Notes: a model not told the origin generated them from the letters alone. 64,000 nucleotides of DNA from Candidatus Woesearchaeota archaeon (GCA_017608295.1 JAFCGF010000006.1:117214-181213); one strand, 5' to 3'. Shown: positions 1 to 9,816, numbered from the stretch's first letter. Made by a program: numbers and translations.

Positions 1-503
1 CCCGAATGATTCTTGATGTTGTCTTCAATGCCGTTGATGCATTGTTCTCTTGCTTCCTCAAGGATTCTTTCTCCGTCATCTTCAGTGAGGAGAAGTGGGG
101 AGCTAAGAGTGTCATCAACAATACTGAACACATGTTCTAAGGTAGCTTCTCCTTTATCACCTGGGGGAATGGAGATATCCATGGTAAAGGTGAGTCTGTC
201 CCGTGAGCGCATAGTGTACAGGCTGGGTCCATTAGTTCTGGTACTCCAATAGGCTCGAGTCAGGGCGTCGGATGAAGGGTACTTCTCACTTCCTTTATTG
301 ATTGCAGCGAGGTAGAAATCTGTGAGGAGCTCTGCAACAGCAGCTTCTTCAGCAGTGTCGTATTCACTCACTAGGCAGAGTTTTGCCTTCTGAGTGGAGG
401 GCTCTGCCTTATTGTGATAGGTGAGCAGACTGTCGGTTTCATGACGGGAAAATTCTGTGTCTTCAAGCATATCGACTACTGATTCGTCAAGAGGAATTGT
501 CAT
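1..503 (-). CDS. Hypothetical protein, cut off by window edge
   Basis: An open frame runs on the minus strand from an ATG at 503 (MTIPLDESVVDMLED) to the left edge without a stop, about 167 residues. The C-terminus lies outside the window. The sequence is soluble and acidic with alternating charged helices and strands; I recognise no family. It reads away from the ABC transporter genes' 3' end (same strand, 57 bases downstream of the permease stop), so it may be the last gene of that transcript or have its own promoter. Function unknown. Confidence 0.7.
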   Translation of the reverse strand, partial: MTIPLDESVVDMLEDTEFSRHETDSLLTYHNKAEPSTQKAKLCLVSEYDTAEEAAVAELLTDFYLAAINKGSEKYPSSDALTRAYWSTRTNGPSLYTMRSRDRLTFTMDISIPPGDKGEATLEHVFSIVDDTLSSPLLLTEDDGERILEEAREQCINGIEDNIKNHS

Positions 504-559
504 ACTGTGGATAAAGATTAGTGTCCTTTATAAATTTTACCACTCAGAAGTAGAAAAAG

Positions 560-1339
560 TCAATGTTCCATCCTGACGAATGAGCCGCGTTCCTTTGATT
601 TTGCGAACATCCTCTTCATGAAGAGATAGCTCACCCAGAAGAAGACGATGTTCATCCCCAGCCCGAGCAGGAGATAGTACAGGTTGATTGTGCCGAACAC
701 CATCTGCTGCCTTGCTGCCTCGAAGACATACGTCACCGGAAACACGTAGGAGAGCCACTGTACTGCGGCGGGAAGCACATCCAGCGGGAAGAAGGCAGCA
801 GCGATGGGCTGGACAACAAAGATGAGGCCCCAGGCGAGGCTCTGAATACTAGTGCCATGCCTGAGGATAAGTCCAAGGATAAACATGCCTGTTGTCCAGG
901 AGAATATGAGGAAGTTGATGAAATAGAGGATGAGAATCCACCCGAAGCTGTAGATGTTGAATCCGTAGAGCAGGAAGCCAAGTCCTGCTGTCACTGTGAA
1001 TATGGCAATGGCTTTTATTGCTCCTGAGAGCATCTGTCCTCCGACGAACTCTTCAAGTGTGAGTGGTGTGATGAAGAGGGAGCTGAGGCTGTGTGACCAC
1101 ACTTCCCACAGTGTTCCGATTGCAATGGAATAATTGCCCACCTCAATAATAATCCAGAACATATAACCCATGATGAGGGCCTGTGATTCTATCCCTCCCT
1201 CTGTGAGGAATGAGGCAATCAGGCCGAAGACAAGGAACTGGATGATGGGAAACCATACAAGGTCAACCCACGCCTCAAGAGCGTGGTTGAGGTGATACCA
1301 TGTGTGGAGCATCACAGTCTTGACTCTGTTAGGATTCAT
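560..1339 (-). CDS. ABC-2 type transporter permease
   Basis: A 259-residue hydrophobic protein with about six membrane segments and no export signal, the usual size for an ABC-2 permease. It lies directly downstream of an ABC ATPase, and its ATG overlaps the ATPase stop by 4 bases (1336-1339), so the two are translated together and probably form one exporter (two permeases plus two ATPases in the membrane). ABC-2 exporters move drugs, lipids or polysaccharides; the substrate cannot be told here. No periplasmic binding protein is nearby, which fits export rather than import. Confidence 0.85.
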   Translation of the reverse strand: MNPNRVKTVMLHTWYHLNHALEAWVDLVWFPIIQFLVFGLIASFLTEGGIESQALIMGYMFWIIIEVGNYSIAIGTLWEVWSHSLSSLFITPLTLEEFVGGQMLSGAIKAIAIFTVTAGLGFLLYGFNIYSFGWILILYFINFLIFSWTTGMFILGLILRHGTSIQSLAWGLIFVVQPIAAAFFPLDVLPAAVQWLSYVFPVTYVFEAARQQMVFGTINLYYLLLGLGMNIVFFWVSYLFMKRMFAKSKERGSFVRMEH

Positions 1340-2256
1340 TTTCTCTTCCTCGCAATGTCGAGAAATACATCCTCTAAGTCGGGCTTGTCTATCTCGATAT
1401 TTGTTATCCTAATCTTGCGGTTGCTCAATCCAAAGAGCACCTTTGGAATTTTGTCTTCAGGAACTTCCACTTCAACAACTGACTTCTTGAGATGGCGGTA
1501 GGTGAACTTCTTCATCTTGAGGTATGAGGTGACTGCAGATTTCTTGCCGTCGAAAGTCAATGTGAGCGTTGCGTTGCCTGCGTGCTTGGTAAGGCCTACC
1601 GGGGTGTCGACTGCCTCAATCTTCCCGTCTGAGAGGAACATCACGCGGTCGCATATTTTCGCCACTTCAGGCATGTCATGGCTTGTGTAGAGGATTGCGG
1701 TCTTGTGCTCTTTCTGGAGCTCCCTGATGATGTCCACGACTTCCTTCTTGATCTCAGGGTCGAGTGATGCAGTGGGCTCGTCCATGAGGATTATTTTAGG
1801 GGAGTTGAGCAGCGCCTTCACAAGATGGATTCGTGTCTTTTCCCCTGAGGAGAGGTGCCAGTAGATGCTGTCGAGCAGCGGCTCGATTTTCATCCTTTCC
1901 GCAAGCACTTCGATGCGTTCCTTCCAGTTCTTCACTTCATAGAGCCCTGAGTAGATGCGCAGGTTCTGCCGTACTGTGATGCGGTTCTGAACTTGACTAT
2001 ATGCCGAGGTGAAGTTGATGCGCTTGAGGCACCACTCCCTGTTTGTGTAGAAGTTCTTGCCGAAATAAGATATTGAGCCTGCTGAAGGAGTTGTGAGCCC
2101 GAGGAGCATCTGGATGGTCGTTGTTTTCCCTGCACCATTAGGTCCGAGAAGCCCAAGAACTTCTCCTTCTTTCAACTGGAAGAAGATGTCATCCACAGCG
2201 ACGAAATCATCGTAGCGCTTCGTCAGCCCCTTGACTTCAAGCACAGTCCTCCCCAT
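1336..2256 (-). CDS. ABC transporter ATP-binding protein
   Basis: A 306-residue ATPase. Walker A (GPNGAGKTT) is at about residues 38-46, the signature motif appears as LSSGEKTR, and Walker B is ILMDEPTASLDP, followed by the switch histidine in TSHDMPEV. The C-terminal ~75 residues form the extra domain typical of DrrA/NatA-like exporter ATPases (family knowledge). It precedes its permease with a 4-base overlap. A possible promoter lies near 2280 (TTTATAAT on the minus strand), giving a short leader before the ATG at 2256. Substrate unknown. Confidence 0.9.
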   Translation of the reverse strand: MGRTVLEVKGLTKRYDDFVAVDDIFFQLKEGEVLGLLGPNGAGKTTTIQMLLGLTTPSAGSISYFGKNFYTNREWCLKRINFTSAYSQVQNRITVRQNLRIYSGLYEVKNWKERIEVLAERMKIEPLLDSIYWHLSSGEKTRIHLVKALLNSPKIILMDEPTASLDPEIKKEVVDIIRELQKEHKTAILYTSHDMPEVAKICDRVMFLSDGKIEAVDTPVGLTKHAGNATLTLTFDGKKSAVTSYLKMKKFTYRHLKKSVVEVEVPEDKIPKVLFGLSNRKIRITNIEIDKPDLEDVFLDIARKRK

Positions 2257-2313
2257 AGCCGGATATAATGGGCTGTGCTATTATAAAGCTAACGAGTGGA
2301 GGCTTACAGATTG

Positions 2314-2670
2314 TTAGTCTGCTACCTCTTCAGGCACATAGAATGTCACCATATCGCCCGGGAATTCGTACGGTGTGGTGTTGTGAGTGGTAAGATGTCC
2401 AAGAAAGCCCGGCAGGATGATGCCTGAATCCAGTCGAAGTAGCCCCTCGAAGTCGTCTGTTGACTGCTCAACAGCGACATACCCTTCTGGTGCGTCTGCC
2501 ACCGGGCAGAATGCCACAAACAGAGTAGGTGACTGCAGGAGATCATAGTTGACGATGCCGTGCCTCTCTGCGATTCCCACAAGATAGACTGGCACGAGTG
2601 ATGTGCTGTCCAGCTCTAGCATTCCTCCTACGTCCTGTTCCAGTGCATCTAGTATCTCGTTAAGTGACAT
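2314..2670 (-). CDS. Hypothetical acidic protein
   Basis: A 118-residue protein starting MSLNEILDALEQDVGG, strongly acidic, soluble, no membrane segment and no cysteine cluster. It ends VTFYVPEEVAD. The ATG is preceded by GGAGATAATC, a reasonable ribosome-binding site. It lies between the ABC operon and a divergent membrane protein gene. I do not recognise a family; the composition of strands and turns suggests a small beta-rich domain. Confidence 0.65.
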   Translation of the reverse strand: MSLNEILDALEQDVGGMLELDSTSLVPVYLVGIAERHGIVNYDLLQSPTLFVAFCPVADAPEGYVAVEQSTDDFEGLLRLDSGIILPGFLGHLTTHNTTPYEFPGDMVTFYVPEEVAD

Positions 2671-2774
2671 GATTATCTCCTTGAGATGGGGATTGTTAAA
2701 GCCCTTAAAAGGATATCTGCCAATGTGTGGAACAAAGGGGTGAAATATCTCACTTAAATATGCACAGGGATGAA

Positions 2775-2782
2775 TTTATAAA
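2775..2782 (+). promoter_or_regulatory. TATA box for the 2815 gene
   Basis: TTTATAAA at 2775-2782 lies 33-40 bases before the ATG at 2815, the normal distance for an archaeal TATA element with a very short leader. GGGGATG just before the start could also serve as a ribosome-binding site. Confidence 0.5.
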
Positions 2783-2814
2783 CAAGCATCCCTGGTAATC
2801 TTTGGGGATGTATT

Positions 2815-3480
2815 ATGGTTGATTCAACTTTGCTGGACGATATTGTTGCTGAGCCCGGGCTTGAGCTTGAGACACTTCTTTCTGGCTACGGTTACTCTGC
2901 TGAAGATGATTCTGAAACGTATGATGCTGTGTATGGCATTGCCGAGGAGCTCTCCGATGAGCTTGCCTATCTTACTGAACGGAAGGAAAAGTGGAAAGAG
3001 AAGGCCATCAAATTAGGTCAGAAGCTTGATTATGTGATGCCTGTTGTATGGCCTACCCTCGGCTTGGGCAGAAGAGGCGCTCTTATGGGATACGTAGCAT
3101 ATTCTGGTCCGGCATACCTAGCCGGTGCTGGCTTATTCATGGGCGGCGTTTTTGGTGTAATTGGCGCTGGAATCGGCGCTTTCCTGGGGATTATGATTCG
3201 TCATTACCTTAATCCTAAGGTCACTGCGCACCTTGCAGAGCGCTTTGCGGGCGGCTATCTTGAAAAGCGCTATCTGAAGAAGGCTGAAAAAGAATATGCC
3301 GGCGCACTAAGTCGCCTTGAAGAAATTGCTGCTGAACCTGAAGAGCCTGAGCCTGAACCAGAGCCAGTTGTCGAAGAGACTGTTCCAAAACCTGTTCTTC
3401 TCCTTCCTCCTCCAAAGACTGAGGAAGAAACTCCGGCAGAGCCGGTTGTCGAAGAGGAAGAAGTCGAGGAAGAGGAGTGA
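2815..3480 (+). CDS. Membrane hairpin protein with acidic Pro-Glu tail
   Basis: A 221-residue protein in three parts: an acidic, helical N-terminus (about 1-75) ending in a coiled-coil-like stretch; a glycine-rich hydrophobic hairpin at about 80-130 (GAGLFMGGVFGVIGAGIGA) that probably inserts in or attaches to the membrane; and, after another helix, a long C-terminal tail of Glu-Pro repeats with many Glu. The tail is expected to be disordered and could be a protein-binding arm. No enzyme motif is visible. It converges with the GH36 gene, with only 9 bases between stops. Function unknown. Confidence 0.7.
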   Translation: MVDSTLLDDIVAEPGLELETLLSGYGYSAEDDSETYDAVYGIAEELSDELAYLTERKEKWKEKAIKLGQKLDYVMPVVWPTLGLGRRGALMGYVAYSGPAYLAGAGLFMGGVFGVIGAGIGAFLGIMIRHYLNPKVTAHLAERFAGGYLEKRYLKKAEKEYAGALSRLEEIAAEPEEPEPEPEPVVEETVPKPVLLLPPPKTEEETPAEPVVEEEEVEEEE

Positions 3481-3489
3481 TGACTCTTC

Positions 3490-5061
3490 TCAGTCGTCCT
3501 TCAAATAATATTCTTTGAGTTTTTCTTCTGGAAGCTCATGCAGGCAGTCTCCGATGAAGAAGGAGCCTCCGTAGCTGCTGAGTTCTTTGAAGTGTTCATC
3601 AACATGCTTTTTCGCAATGCCTGCCTTTTTGGCGGTGACCAGGCAGTCGCCGTCGTTATGCCATACTGCTCCATTAAGGAAATTCCGAGACCTCATGTTA
3701 GAGTACACCCGCTGGCAGAGCTCATTGTTGACAAGACTATTGATGATGGGAATATTGTAAATGAATGGGAACGATGTATCTATGCTGATGCGCGCAGAAT
3801 CAACCAGGCCGACTGCAGAGGAGAGGGGGGTGATGGCTGAGAGCAGATGTACATCAGGTCCTGCTGCTTCCCTTATCACTGAGAGCGTTTCTGACACCAT
3901 CTCAGCTCTCGTGAGATTCCCAGGAGGGGATTCAAGATGTCCGTACATGTTCAGGAAATCAACTTTGATGAGCGAGAATCCAGATTCCACAAACCCAGCG
4001 ATGCACTCTTTGATGTACTCTTTTGCATCGGGATTGGTGATGTTGAGCACAGCCATGTCATCAAAGGGCTTGTTAGGCATTATTGTGGTCAGCCTGGACG
4101 GCGGCATGGATTTGTCAGGAAGGAACCAGTCTGGATGTTGCGTGTACACTTCACTTTTCTTTGCAGCGAGGAGCGGCGCTATCCAGATGCCTGCCTTGAA
4201 GCCGCTCTCTGAAATGGAGTCCGTGAGACTGTTGAGGCCATTTGGGAACCGGTCTGAATGTGTTTTCATCCAGTCGCCGCGTGTACAGTATCCCTCATCT
4301 ATCTGCACGTACTGGATTGAGCCCTGCAAGCTGTGCTTCTCCATATGCTCAAGTTCCTTCAGGATATACTCTTCTGAGACATCCATTCCCCTTGCATAGT
4401 AAGCGCAGCATAGCGCGGATATTGGTTCTCCTTCCATGTTAAGCTCATTCCATTCAGCCAGCTTGGACGCAAAATAATCCAGATTCTCATCTTCATCGCG
4501 GAGAGAGAAGAGGATGTCTTCCAGGGATACGGATTCTCCCGGCTGCAGCTCTTTGCCGTCAAGCTGGCACGTTACCCTTACGTGGACAGAATCTTTGCTC
4601 TCCTTCTGAACAAATATCTGTGAGAATTGATTCTGTGTTGTGAGTGCGCCGATGACTAGGGATTTTTCCTCGAACTTCAGTTCGGTGAACCACTCACTGA
4701 TGAGAGATCTCTTCAGATAGCCGAAATCCTGCCGAAACGAAAAAGGATTCTGGGGAAACCATATATCCATAGGGCTCCTGCGAGTAGGCGTTATCTTGTC
4801 TACGTATTGGCACTCACTCGTGCTGAGCAGGCCGTTCTTCAGCACTTTTTCAGGGAGAACAGGAAGGGAGAAATCTGCGAGGATGACTGAGTTTATTTTG
4901 ATATTCTTCTGCGTGGTGTTGCGCACCTCTCCAGAAATCACATAGGTACCTTCACCTAGCTTTGTCTTTGAAATGTGAAGACTGCCGTCTTCAAGGACCT
5001 CACCTCTCTCAAGGAGAACCTCGCTATTGATGTCAGACAGGAAACCGTCAAGAGCTCCCAT
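3490..5061 (-). CDS. Alpha-galactosidase-like GH36/GH27 clan glycosidase
   Basis: A 523-residue protein with an N-terminal beta-sandwich (about 1-200) and a (beta/alpha)8 barrel. The barrel shows the GH36 hallmarks: YVQIDEGY at about 251, GIWIAP at about 291, and LIKVDF, where Asp368 is the expected nucleophile. RISIDTS gives Asp428 as the likely acid/base. It has no signal peptide, so it probably acts in the cytoplasm on imported or internal alpha-galactosides or related glycans; exact linkage is not predictable. It is shorter than many GH36 enzymes (about 700). A TATA-like TATTTATAATC lies about 30 bases before the ATG, and GAGGGG precedes the start. Confidence 0.85.
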   Translation of the reverse strand: MGALDGFLSDINSEVLLERGEVLEDGSLHISKTKLGEGTYVISGEVRNTTQKNIKINSVILADFSLPVLPEKVLKNGLLSTSECQYVDKITPTRRSPMDIWFPQNPFSFRQDFGYLKRSLISEWFTELKFEEKSLVIGALTTQNQFSQIFVQKESKDSVHVRVTCQLDGKELQPGESVSLEDILFSLRDEDENLDYFASKLAEWNELNMEGEPISALCCAYYARGMDVSEEYILKELEHMEKHSLQGSIQYVQIDEGYCTRGDWMKTHSDRFPNGLNSLTDSISESGFKAGIWIAPLLAAKKSEVYTQHPDWFLPDKSMPPSRLTTIMPNKPFDDMAVLNITNPDAKEYIKECIAGFVESGFSLIKVDFLNMYGHLESPPGNLTRAEMVSETLSVIREAAGPDVHLLSAITPLSSAVGLVDSARISIDTSFPFIYNIPIINSLVNNELCQRVYSNMRSRNFLNGAVWHNDGDCLVTAKKAGIAKKHVDEHFKELSSYGGSFFIGDCLHELPEEKLKEYYLKDD

Positions 5062-5170
5062 AACCCCTCGCTCTACAATAACGCTTGAGGATTATAAATA
5101 CTTCTTTTACCTATCTCAAGATACGATTATAATCGCTGGCTCTCTGAATGACGTACTTGTCCTGTTGGCC

Positions 5171-7198
5171 CTATACTCTGCCTTCAATCAAATCGTCAAT
5201 AATCTCTGGATTTAGCAAGGTGGTGATATTACCCAACTCTTCAACATCTGTGACTCCATCTGCGATTTTCAGCATAAGGCGTCGCATAATCTTGCCTGAA
5301 CGAGTCTTCAGCAACCCAGGGGTATACTGGATACCTCCCATTCTGCCGAATTTGCCAATCGTCTCTGTCACAAGCGCATCCAGTTCACTCGTGAGATCCT
5401 CAGTGGCCTCCACTCCTTCGACGAGAGTGACATAGGCATACGCCTGACGCCCGCTCACGAATGTATTGCCTTCGATATCAAAATGCCTTCCGACCACTGC
5501 TGCCTCTGCGACAGACTCGTGGAGGACCAATGCGCTCTCGCATTGAGTACCGCTGATGAGGTGACCTGAGACATTGAATACGTCGTCGATTCGGCCCATG
5601 AGCCAGATGTCTCCGTCCTCGTCGATTTTGGCGCCATCTCCAGTGAAGTACATGTCAGGGATATGCTCGTTTGTCGCGAAATACGTGTCGATAAACCTAT
5701 CGTGCTCTCCCCACATAGTACGCATCATCCCTGGCCAGGGTTTCTTTATGAAAAGCATCCCTTCCTCGCCAGGACCGCACTCTCTGCCGTCCTCATGCAG
5801 TACAATGGGCTCGACACCGAAGAACGGCCTTGATGCGCTGCCCGGCTTCAGTGTGTGCGCTCCAGGAAGAGGCGTTATCATAATCCCGCCTGTCTCTGTC
5901 TGCCACCAGGTATCGACTATAGGGATTTCTCCCTTGCCGACCATCTCATGGTACCATCTCCAGGCCTCTGGGTTGATGACCTCACCAACAGAGCCCAATA
6001 CTTTCAGGCTGCTTAGGTCATACCCTTCCAGCCACTCGTCTCCCTTGGCAATAAGGGCACGGATTGCTGTTGGAGCAGTGTAGAACTGCGTCACTCCGAA
6101 TTTCTCGATGACCTCCCAGTACCTGCCCGGATCTGGATAGGTCGGGGTGCTCTCAAACATCACACCTGTGGCGCCGTTTGTCAGCGGCCCGTAGGTGATG
6201 TAACTGTGTCCTGTGACCCAGCCAATATCCGCAGCACAGAAGTACACATCGTCCTCGTGGATGTCAAAGATGTTTTTGTGCGAGAAGGCAATATGTGTGA
6301 GATATCCTCCTGTCGTGTGCATCACTCCCTTGGGCTTTCCCGTCGAACCAGAAGTGTACAGGATGAACAGTGGATCCTCTGCGTTCATAGGTTCTGCCTC
6401 GCACTCAGGGGAGGCGTCTGCCATGAGCTCGCTGTAGGAATGGTCTCTGCCCTCGACCATGTTTACTTCCTCGTCAGTGCGCTCCACCACAAAGACTGTT
6501 TCGATTGTCGGAGTCTCTTCAAGTGCCTCGTCAGCAACATCCTTTAATGGGAATGACTTCCCTTTACGCCTGGACACATTTGCTGTGATAAGTGCCTTAC
6601 ACTCAGAGTCGTTGATGCGCTCACTCAGGGAGTCTGCGCTGAAGCCGCCGAACACGATGGAGTGGATTGCGCCAATTCGTGCGCAGGCCATCATTGCGAC
6701 AGGCAGCTCAGGGACCATTCCCATGTAGATTGCGACTCTGTCGCCCTTCTCTATGCCCTGCTCCTTGAGGACATTTGCGAACTTCGAAACCTCTGTGTGG
6801 AGTTCCCTGTAGGTGAATGTCTGGACTTCATCAGGCTCGTCACCCTGCCAGATGAAAGCGGTCTTGTGCTCCCGGTCTGTTCCGAGGTGCTTGTCAAGAC
6901 AGTTGTAAGATACATTGAGAGTGCCATCCTTGAACCAGGTGTGCTCAATAGTTCTTGCCTCTGAGTCCCAGTTGTATTCCCTGCCAACAGTCGGTTCCTC
7001 GAACCACTCAACATACTCTTTCGCAATCTCAAGCCAGAAATTGTCAGGATCTTCAATAGACCTCTCGTACATCGCTTCGTACGTTTCAGCATCGATGTGC
7101 GCTCTTGCGACAACCTCGTCGCTCGGCGGAAAGGTCTGCTGTTCTGTGTCCTTACCTTTACCTGTTATATAGTCCCTAATCTTATCGATTAAATCCAT
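5171..7198 (-). CDS. acs: Acetyl-CoA synthetase (AMP-forming)
   Basis: About 675 residues; converts acetate, ATP and CoA to acetyl-CoA, AMP and PPi through an acetyl-adenylate. Diagnostic motifs are YTSGSTGKPKGVMH (adenylate-forming A3), WWQTETGG (A5), YFTGDGA (A7) and the C-terminal TRSGKIMRR containing the catalytic, often acetylated lysine. The full N-terminal cap typical of Acs is present. I place the start at the ATG at 7198, with AAGGGATG just upstream, rather than at an in-frame TTG 39 bases earlier. The next gene upstream is a carboxylate-type MFS carrier on the same strand, so acetate or another short acid may be imported for this enzyme. Confidence 0.95.
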   Translation of the reverse strand: MDLIDKIRDYITGKGKDTEQQTFPPSDEVVARAHIDAETYEAMYERSIEDPDNFWLEIAKEYVEWFEEPTVGREYNWDSEARTIEHTWFKDGTLNVSYNCLDKHLGTDREHKTAFIWQGDEPDEVQTFTYRELHTEVSKFANVLKEQGIEKGDRVAIYMGMVPELPVAMMACARIGAIHSIVFGGFSADSLSERINDSECKALITANVSRRKGKSFPLKDVADEALEETPTIETVFVVERTDEEVNMVEGRDHSYSELMADASPECEAEPMNAEDPLFILYTSGSTGKPKGVMHTTGGYLTHIAFSHKNIFDIHEDDVYFCAADIGWVTGHSYITYGPLTNGATGVMFESTPTYPDPGRYWEVIEKFGVTQFYTAPTAIRALIAKGDEWLEGYDLSSLKVLGSVGEVINPEAWRWYHEMVGKGEIPIVDTWWQTETGGIMITPLPGAHTLKPGSASRPFFGVEPIVLHEDGRECGPGEEGMLFIKKPWPGMMRTMWGEHDRFIDTYFATNEHIPDMYFTGDGAKIDEDGDIWLMGRIDDVFNVSGHLISGTQCESALVLHESVAEAAVVGRHFDIEGNTFVSGRQAYAYVTLVEGVEATEDLTSELDALVTETIGKFGRMGGIQYTPGLLKTRSGKIMRRLMLKIADGVTDVEELGNITTLLNPEIIDDLIEGRV

Positions 7199-7310
7199 TG
7201 TACATCCCTTGAAAAGGGGGATTCCGGTTCCCTTCAAAAAGATTTCTGTTTTTTAATGGATATATCAGCCCTAAGCTTGCTCTTCACCTCTATAAATATC
7301 GAGTGACTGC

Positions 7311-8666
7311 TTATTTGGCTTCAGGAATCTCTGGAGCCTTCAGCAGGAGAGCCAGCACCACAGCTACAATGCACAAAGCTCCAGCAATGATAAATGCAGG
7401 AAGCCAGGCATTCACGTCTCCAACAGCACCTGCGTCCTTGAAATAACCTGCTAGCAAGGTCGGTCCGATGATGCCTCCGATGCCGTAACTGCTGAATACA
7501 TATCCGTAGTTCTGGCCCACACTCTTGATGCCAAAAAGATCTGCAGTTGCAATGGGGAATAGGGAGAAACAACCCCCATAATTGAATCCAATCAGAGTTG
7601 CAGCGAGGTAGAAAGTGTACTCGTTCTTCCCTAGCTGGAAGAGGGCGAACATCATAATTGCCTGAACAGCAAAATTGAATGCAAGTGATTTTTTGTATCC
7701 AATCTTGTCAGAGATAGCTCCCCAGGTGATACGGCCGATGCCATTGAAGATGGCGTAAAAAACTGCCATTGCAGTCCCGGCGATAGCAGAGGCGCGAACA
7801 AAAGTCATTCCTGGATCTGCAGCCTGAAGCGCATCTATTCCAAACAGCTTGATGATGCCAATGACCATCAATCCGGCAAGAGCGCCAAACATATACATCA
7901 TCCATATCATGTAGAATTGCTTAGTACGCAGCATTTCCTTGGGCTTGAATTCAAGCCCTGATGCCTTTGCTGCTGCCCTGACATTCTCGGGATTCCATCC
8001 CTCTGGGCTGTACCCTTCTGGAGGATTCACCATCCAGATAGCTCCGATGAAGACCATCACCAAAAAGATTATTCCATAGAAGAGGAATGTCTGGTGGATT
8101 CCAAAGATGTCAAGGAGCTTTCCCCAGCTGCCTGCCAGCTTGACCCAGATGGTTGCACCAAAGCCAAAGCCCGCAACAGCAAGCCCGGAGATTAATCCCT
8201 TCTTATCTGGGAACCATTTCATGCTCACTGCGATGGGAACGACGTACGTAAGTCCTAAGCCAGTACCTCCTATGACACCGATGGTGATGAGCATGCCCCA
8301 CAGCGAGGAACCAGTGAAAGAAGCAAGGATATAACCAAGACCGAAGAGCGCGCCTCCGATAATGGTGACTTTTCTTGGTCCGTACCGCTTCAGAAGGCTT
8401 CCTGCGAGAATCATGACAAAAGCGAACACGACAAGAGCAACACTGAAGATGACTTGGGTTTCCTTGGTGGAGAAACCAAATTGGCCGCCATCGGCTATGG
8501 CCTTATTGAGGATGGGGGTGAAGACAGACCATGAATAAAGCGCTCCAAGAGCGAGTTGAATTAGAATAGCACCGAAGACTACCAGCCAGCGGTTCATAAG
8601 CTTTGTTTCTTTAATCTCACCAAGTATCTCATCATCAGTCATAGGATAAAACCCCCTGCCGGACAT
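7311..8666 (-). CDS. MFS transporter, OFA (oxalate/formate antiporter-like) family
   Basis: A 451-residue protein with about 12 membrane segments. The first segment contains GALYSWSVF, characteristic of OFA-family carriers, and a glycine-rich loop motif of MFS follows helix 2 (LLKRYGPRK). The family exchanges or symports small carboxylates such as oxalate, formate, lactate or pyruvate (family knowledge). It sits upstream of acs on the same strand with a 112-base gap, suggesting uptake of a monocarboxylate. Two starts are possible, MSGRGF at 8666 and MTDDEI 24 bases later; only the cytoplasmic tail is affected. Confidence 0.88.
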   Translation of the reverse strand: MSGRGFYPMTDDEILGEIKETKLMNRWLVVFGAILIQLALGALYSWSVFTPILNKAIADGGQFGFSTKETQVIFSVALVVFAFVMILAGSLLKRYGPRKVTIIGGALFGLGYILASFTGSSLWGMLITIGVIGGTGLGLTYVVPIAVSMKWFPDKKGLISGLAVAGFGFGATIWVKLAGSWGKLLDIFGIHQTFLFYGIIFLVMVFIGAIWMVNPPEGYSPEGWNPENVRAAAKASGLEFKPKEMLRTKQFYMIWMMYMFGALAGLMVIGIIKLFGIDALQAADPGMTFVRASAIAGTAMAVFYAIFNGIGRITWGAISDKIGYKKSLAFNFAVQAIMMFALFQLGKNEYTFYLAATLIGFNYGGCFSLFPIATADLFGIKSVGQNYGYVFSSYGIGGIIGPTLLAGYFKDAGAVGDVNAWLPAFIIAGALCIVAVVLALLLKAPEIPEAK

Positions 8667-8799
8667 AAACAGAGTCTCTTTAAATAGGTTTTCACGGCGC
8701 TATGGTTTCCGCTCTAAGATATAATCACCCAGGAAGTTTAACTACTCTTGAGTTATTAATAGTGCAAAGATTTATATATCACTCTGCGAAATACATCTC

Positions 8800-9735
8800 A
8801 TGGCAGAAGTATGTGTGAAAAACATCGGGGACATCTCAGTGTCCGTAATCCCACATGAGCGAAGATTCAATGCTGAAGGTGATTTCGCACTTGATTCACG
8901 TGTGAGGGAGATGTACGAGGCGAAGTCCTACGATTCTCATCCCAAGACTCAGGAAGAGGCTGACGCTCGAGGGCTCAAACATTTCAATGGCTTGGTCACT
9001 TCAGTGCCACACTTACACAATTACATATTCGACGGCAGGAATTTCTTGACATTGAATCTGGCTCCTACAAGATACCTTGTTGGACAGGCGATGAGGGATT
9101 GTGTCAAGGATGGTGACTATTCTGAAGATGAAATTCAAATTATGAGCCCCGATATGCTTGGGGTGAGCCTTTTGGTTCCAGTTAAGCTCGGTGGAGAATA
9201 TTTCCTTATGTCACAAATTAAAGGAAAGGCTCTTGGGTCAGGACAAATCCACACTGCACTTGTTGCTGGCAATATTGATGCAAAATACCTTGGTGCTCCC
9301 AATCCCCTGATTACTGCACTACAAACCGAAAGTAGTGAAGAGCTGGGGCTTGACTTGAGTCATATGAATTCCACGTCATTCATCTACCTGCTGGATGAGA
9401 GGGAAACAGGGCAGATCAATCTTGCGTCAGTCGCAATGAATGCTAACGTGGTGAAAATTCTGAACGCATATGAATCCCTCACTCAGCAGAAATTAAGAAG
9501 CGAAGAAGACCTTGAGGTCATGGCGCTTGCTAGGTTGCAGATAGCAGGACTCGCCCTCACTCCGCTGGAAGACGGCTCAACAGGTATTGAGAATATCAAA
9601 TGTTTTCTGCCCTCTAAGGATGGCCTAATTGAATCTGTTGAAACACGCCCCATCAGGCCTTATACAGAAGCTACAGTGCAATACCTCTCAGACCCTGAGA
9701 ATGTGAAGTTCCTCCTCGAGAAAGCTGGATTCTAA
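8800..9735 (+). CDS. Degenerate Nudix-like protein
   Basis: A 311-residue soluble protein. Around residue 185 it has a Nudix-like helix, ALQTESSEELGLDL, which matches the EExGU half of the Nudix box, but the conserved Arg is Gln and the upstream Gly/Glu positions are not clean. Substrate and activity are therefore uncertain; it may be an altered hydrolase or a non-catalytic Nudix fold. A TATA box (TTTATATA near 8770) lies about 30 bases before the ATG, suggesting a leaderless mRNA. It converges on the first tRNA-Glu locus. No operon partner. Confidence 0.6.
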   Translation: MAEVCVKNIGDISVSVIPHERRFNAEGDFALDSRVREMYEAKSYDSHPKTQEEADARGLKHFNGLVTSVPHLHNYIFDGRNFLTLNLAPTRYLVGQAMRDCVKDGDYSEDEIQIMSPDMLGVSLLVPVKLGGEYFLMSQIKGKALGSGQIHTALVAGNIDAKYLGAPNPLITALQTESSEELGLDLSHMNSTSFIYLLDERETGQINLASVAMNANVVKILNAYESLTQQKLRSEEDLEVMALARLQIAGLALTPLEDGSTGIENIKCFLPSKDGLIESVETRPIRPYTEATVQYLSDPENVKFLLEKAGF

Positions 9736-9747
9736 TTTGATATGCCC

Positions 9748-9809
9748 CGACCGGCAGCTAATAACCTTCGGTTCCTCAGCCGGTCGTGGCTACGAGACTT
9801 CGAAGAAGT
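9748..9809 (-). repeat. Hairpins with tRNA-Glu 3' end downstream of tRNA copy A
   Basis: Read on the minus strand, these bases follow the tRNA at 9817-9891. Positions 9797-9809 form a 5-bp hairpin with a 3-base loop. Positions 9748-9786 form a hairpin closed by eight pairs (CGACCGGC with GCCGGTCG) that also contains AACC-TTC-GGTT. The distal arm runs directly into GGGGCAT, so CCGGTCGGGGCAT repeats the 3' end of the intact tRNA-Glu at 15124. It looks like a remnant or derivative of a tRNA end. Whether it is transcribed is not known. Confidence 0.55.
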
Positions 9810-9816
9810 TGCAGTA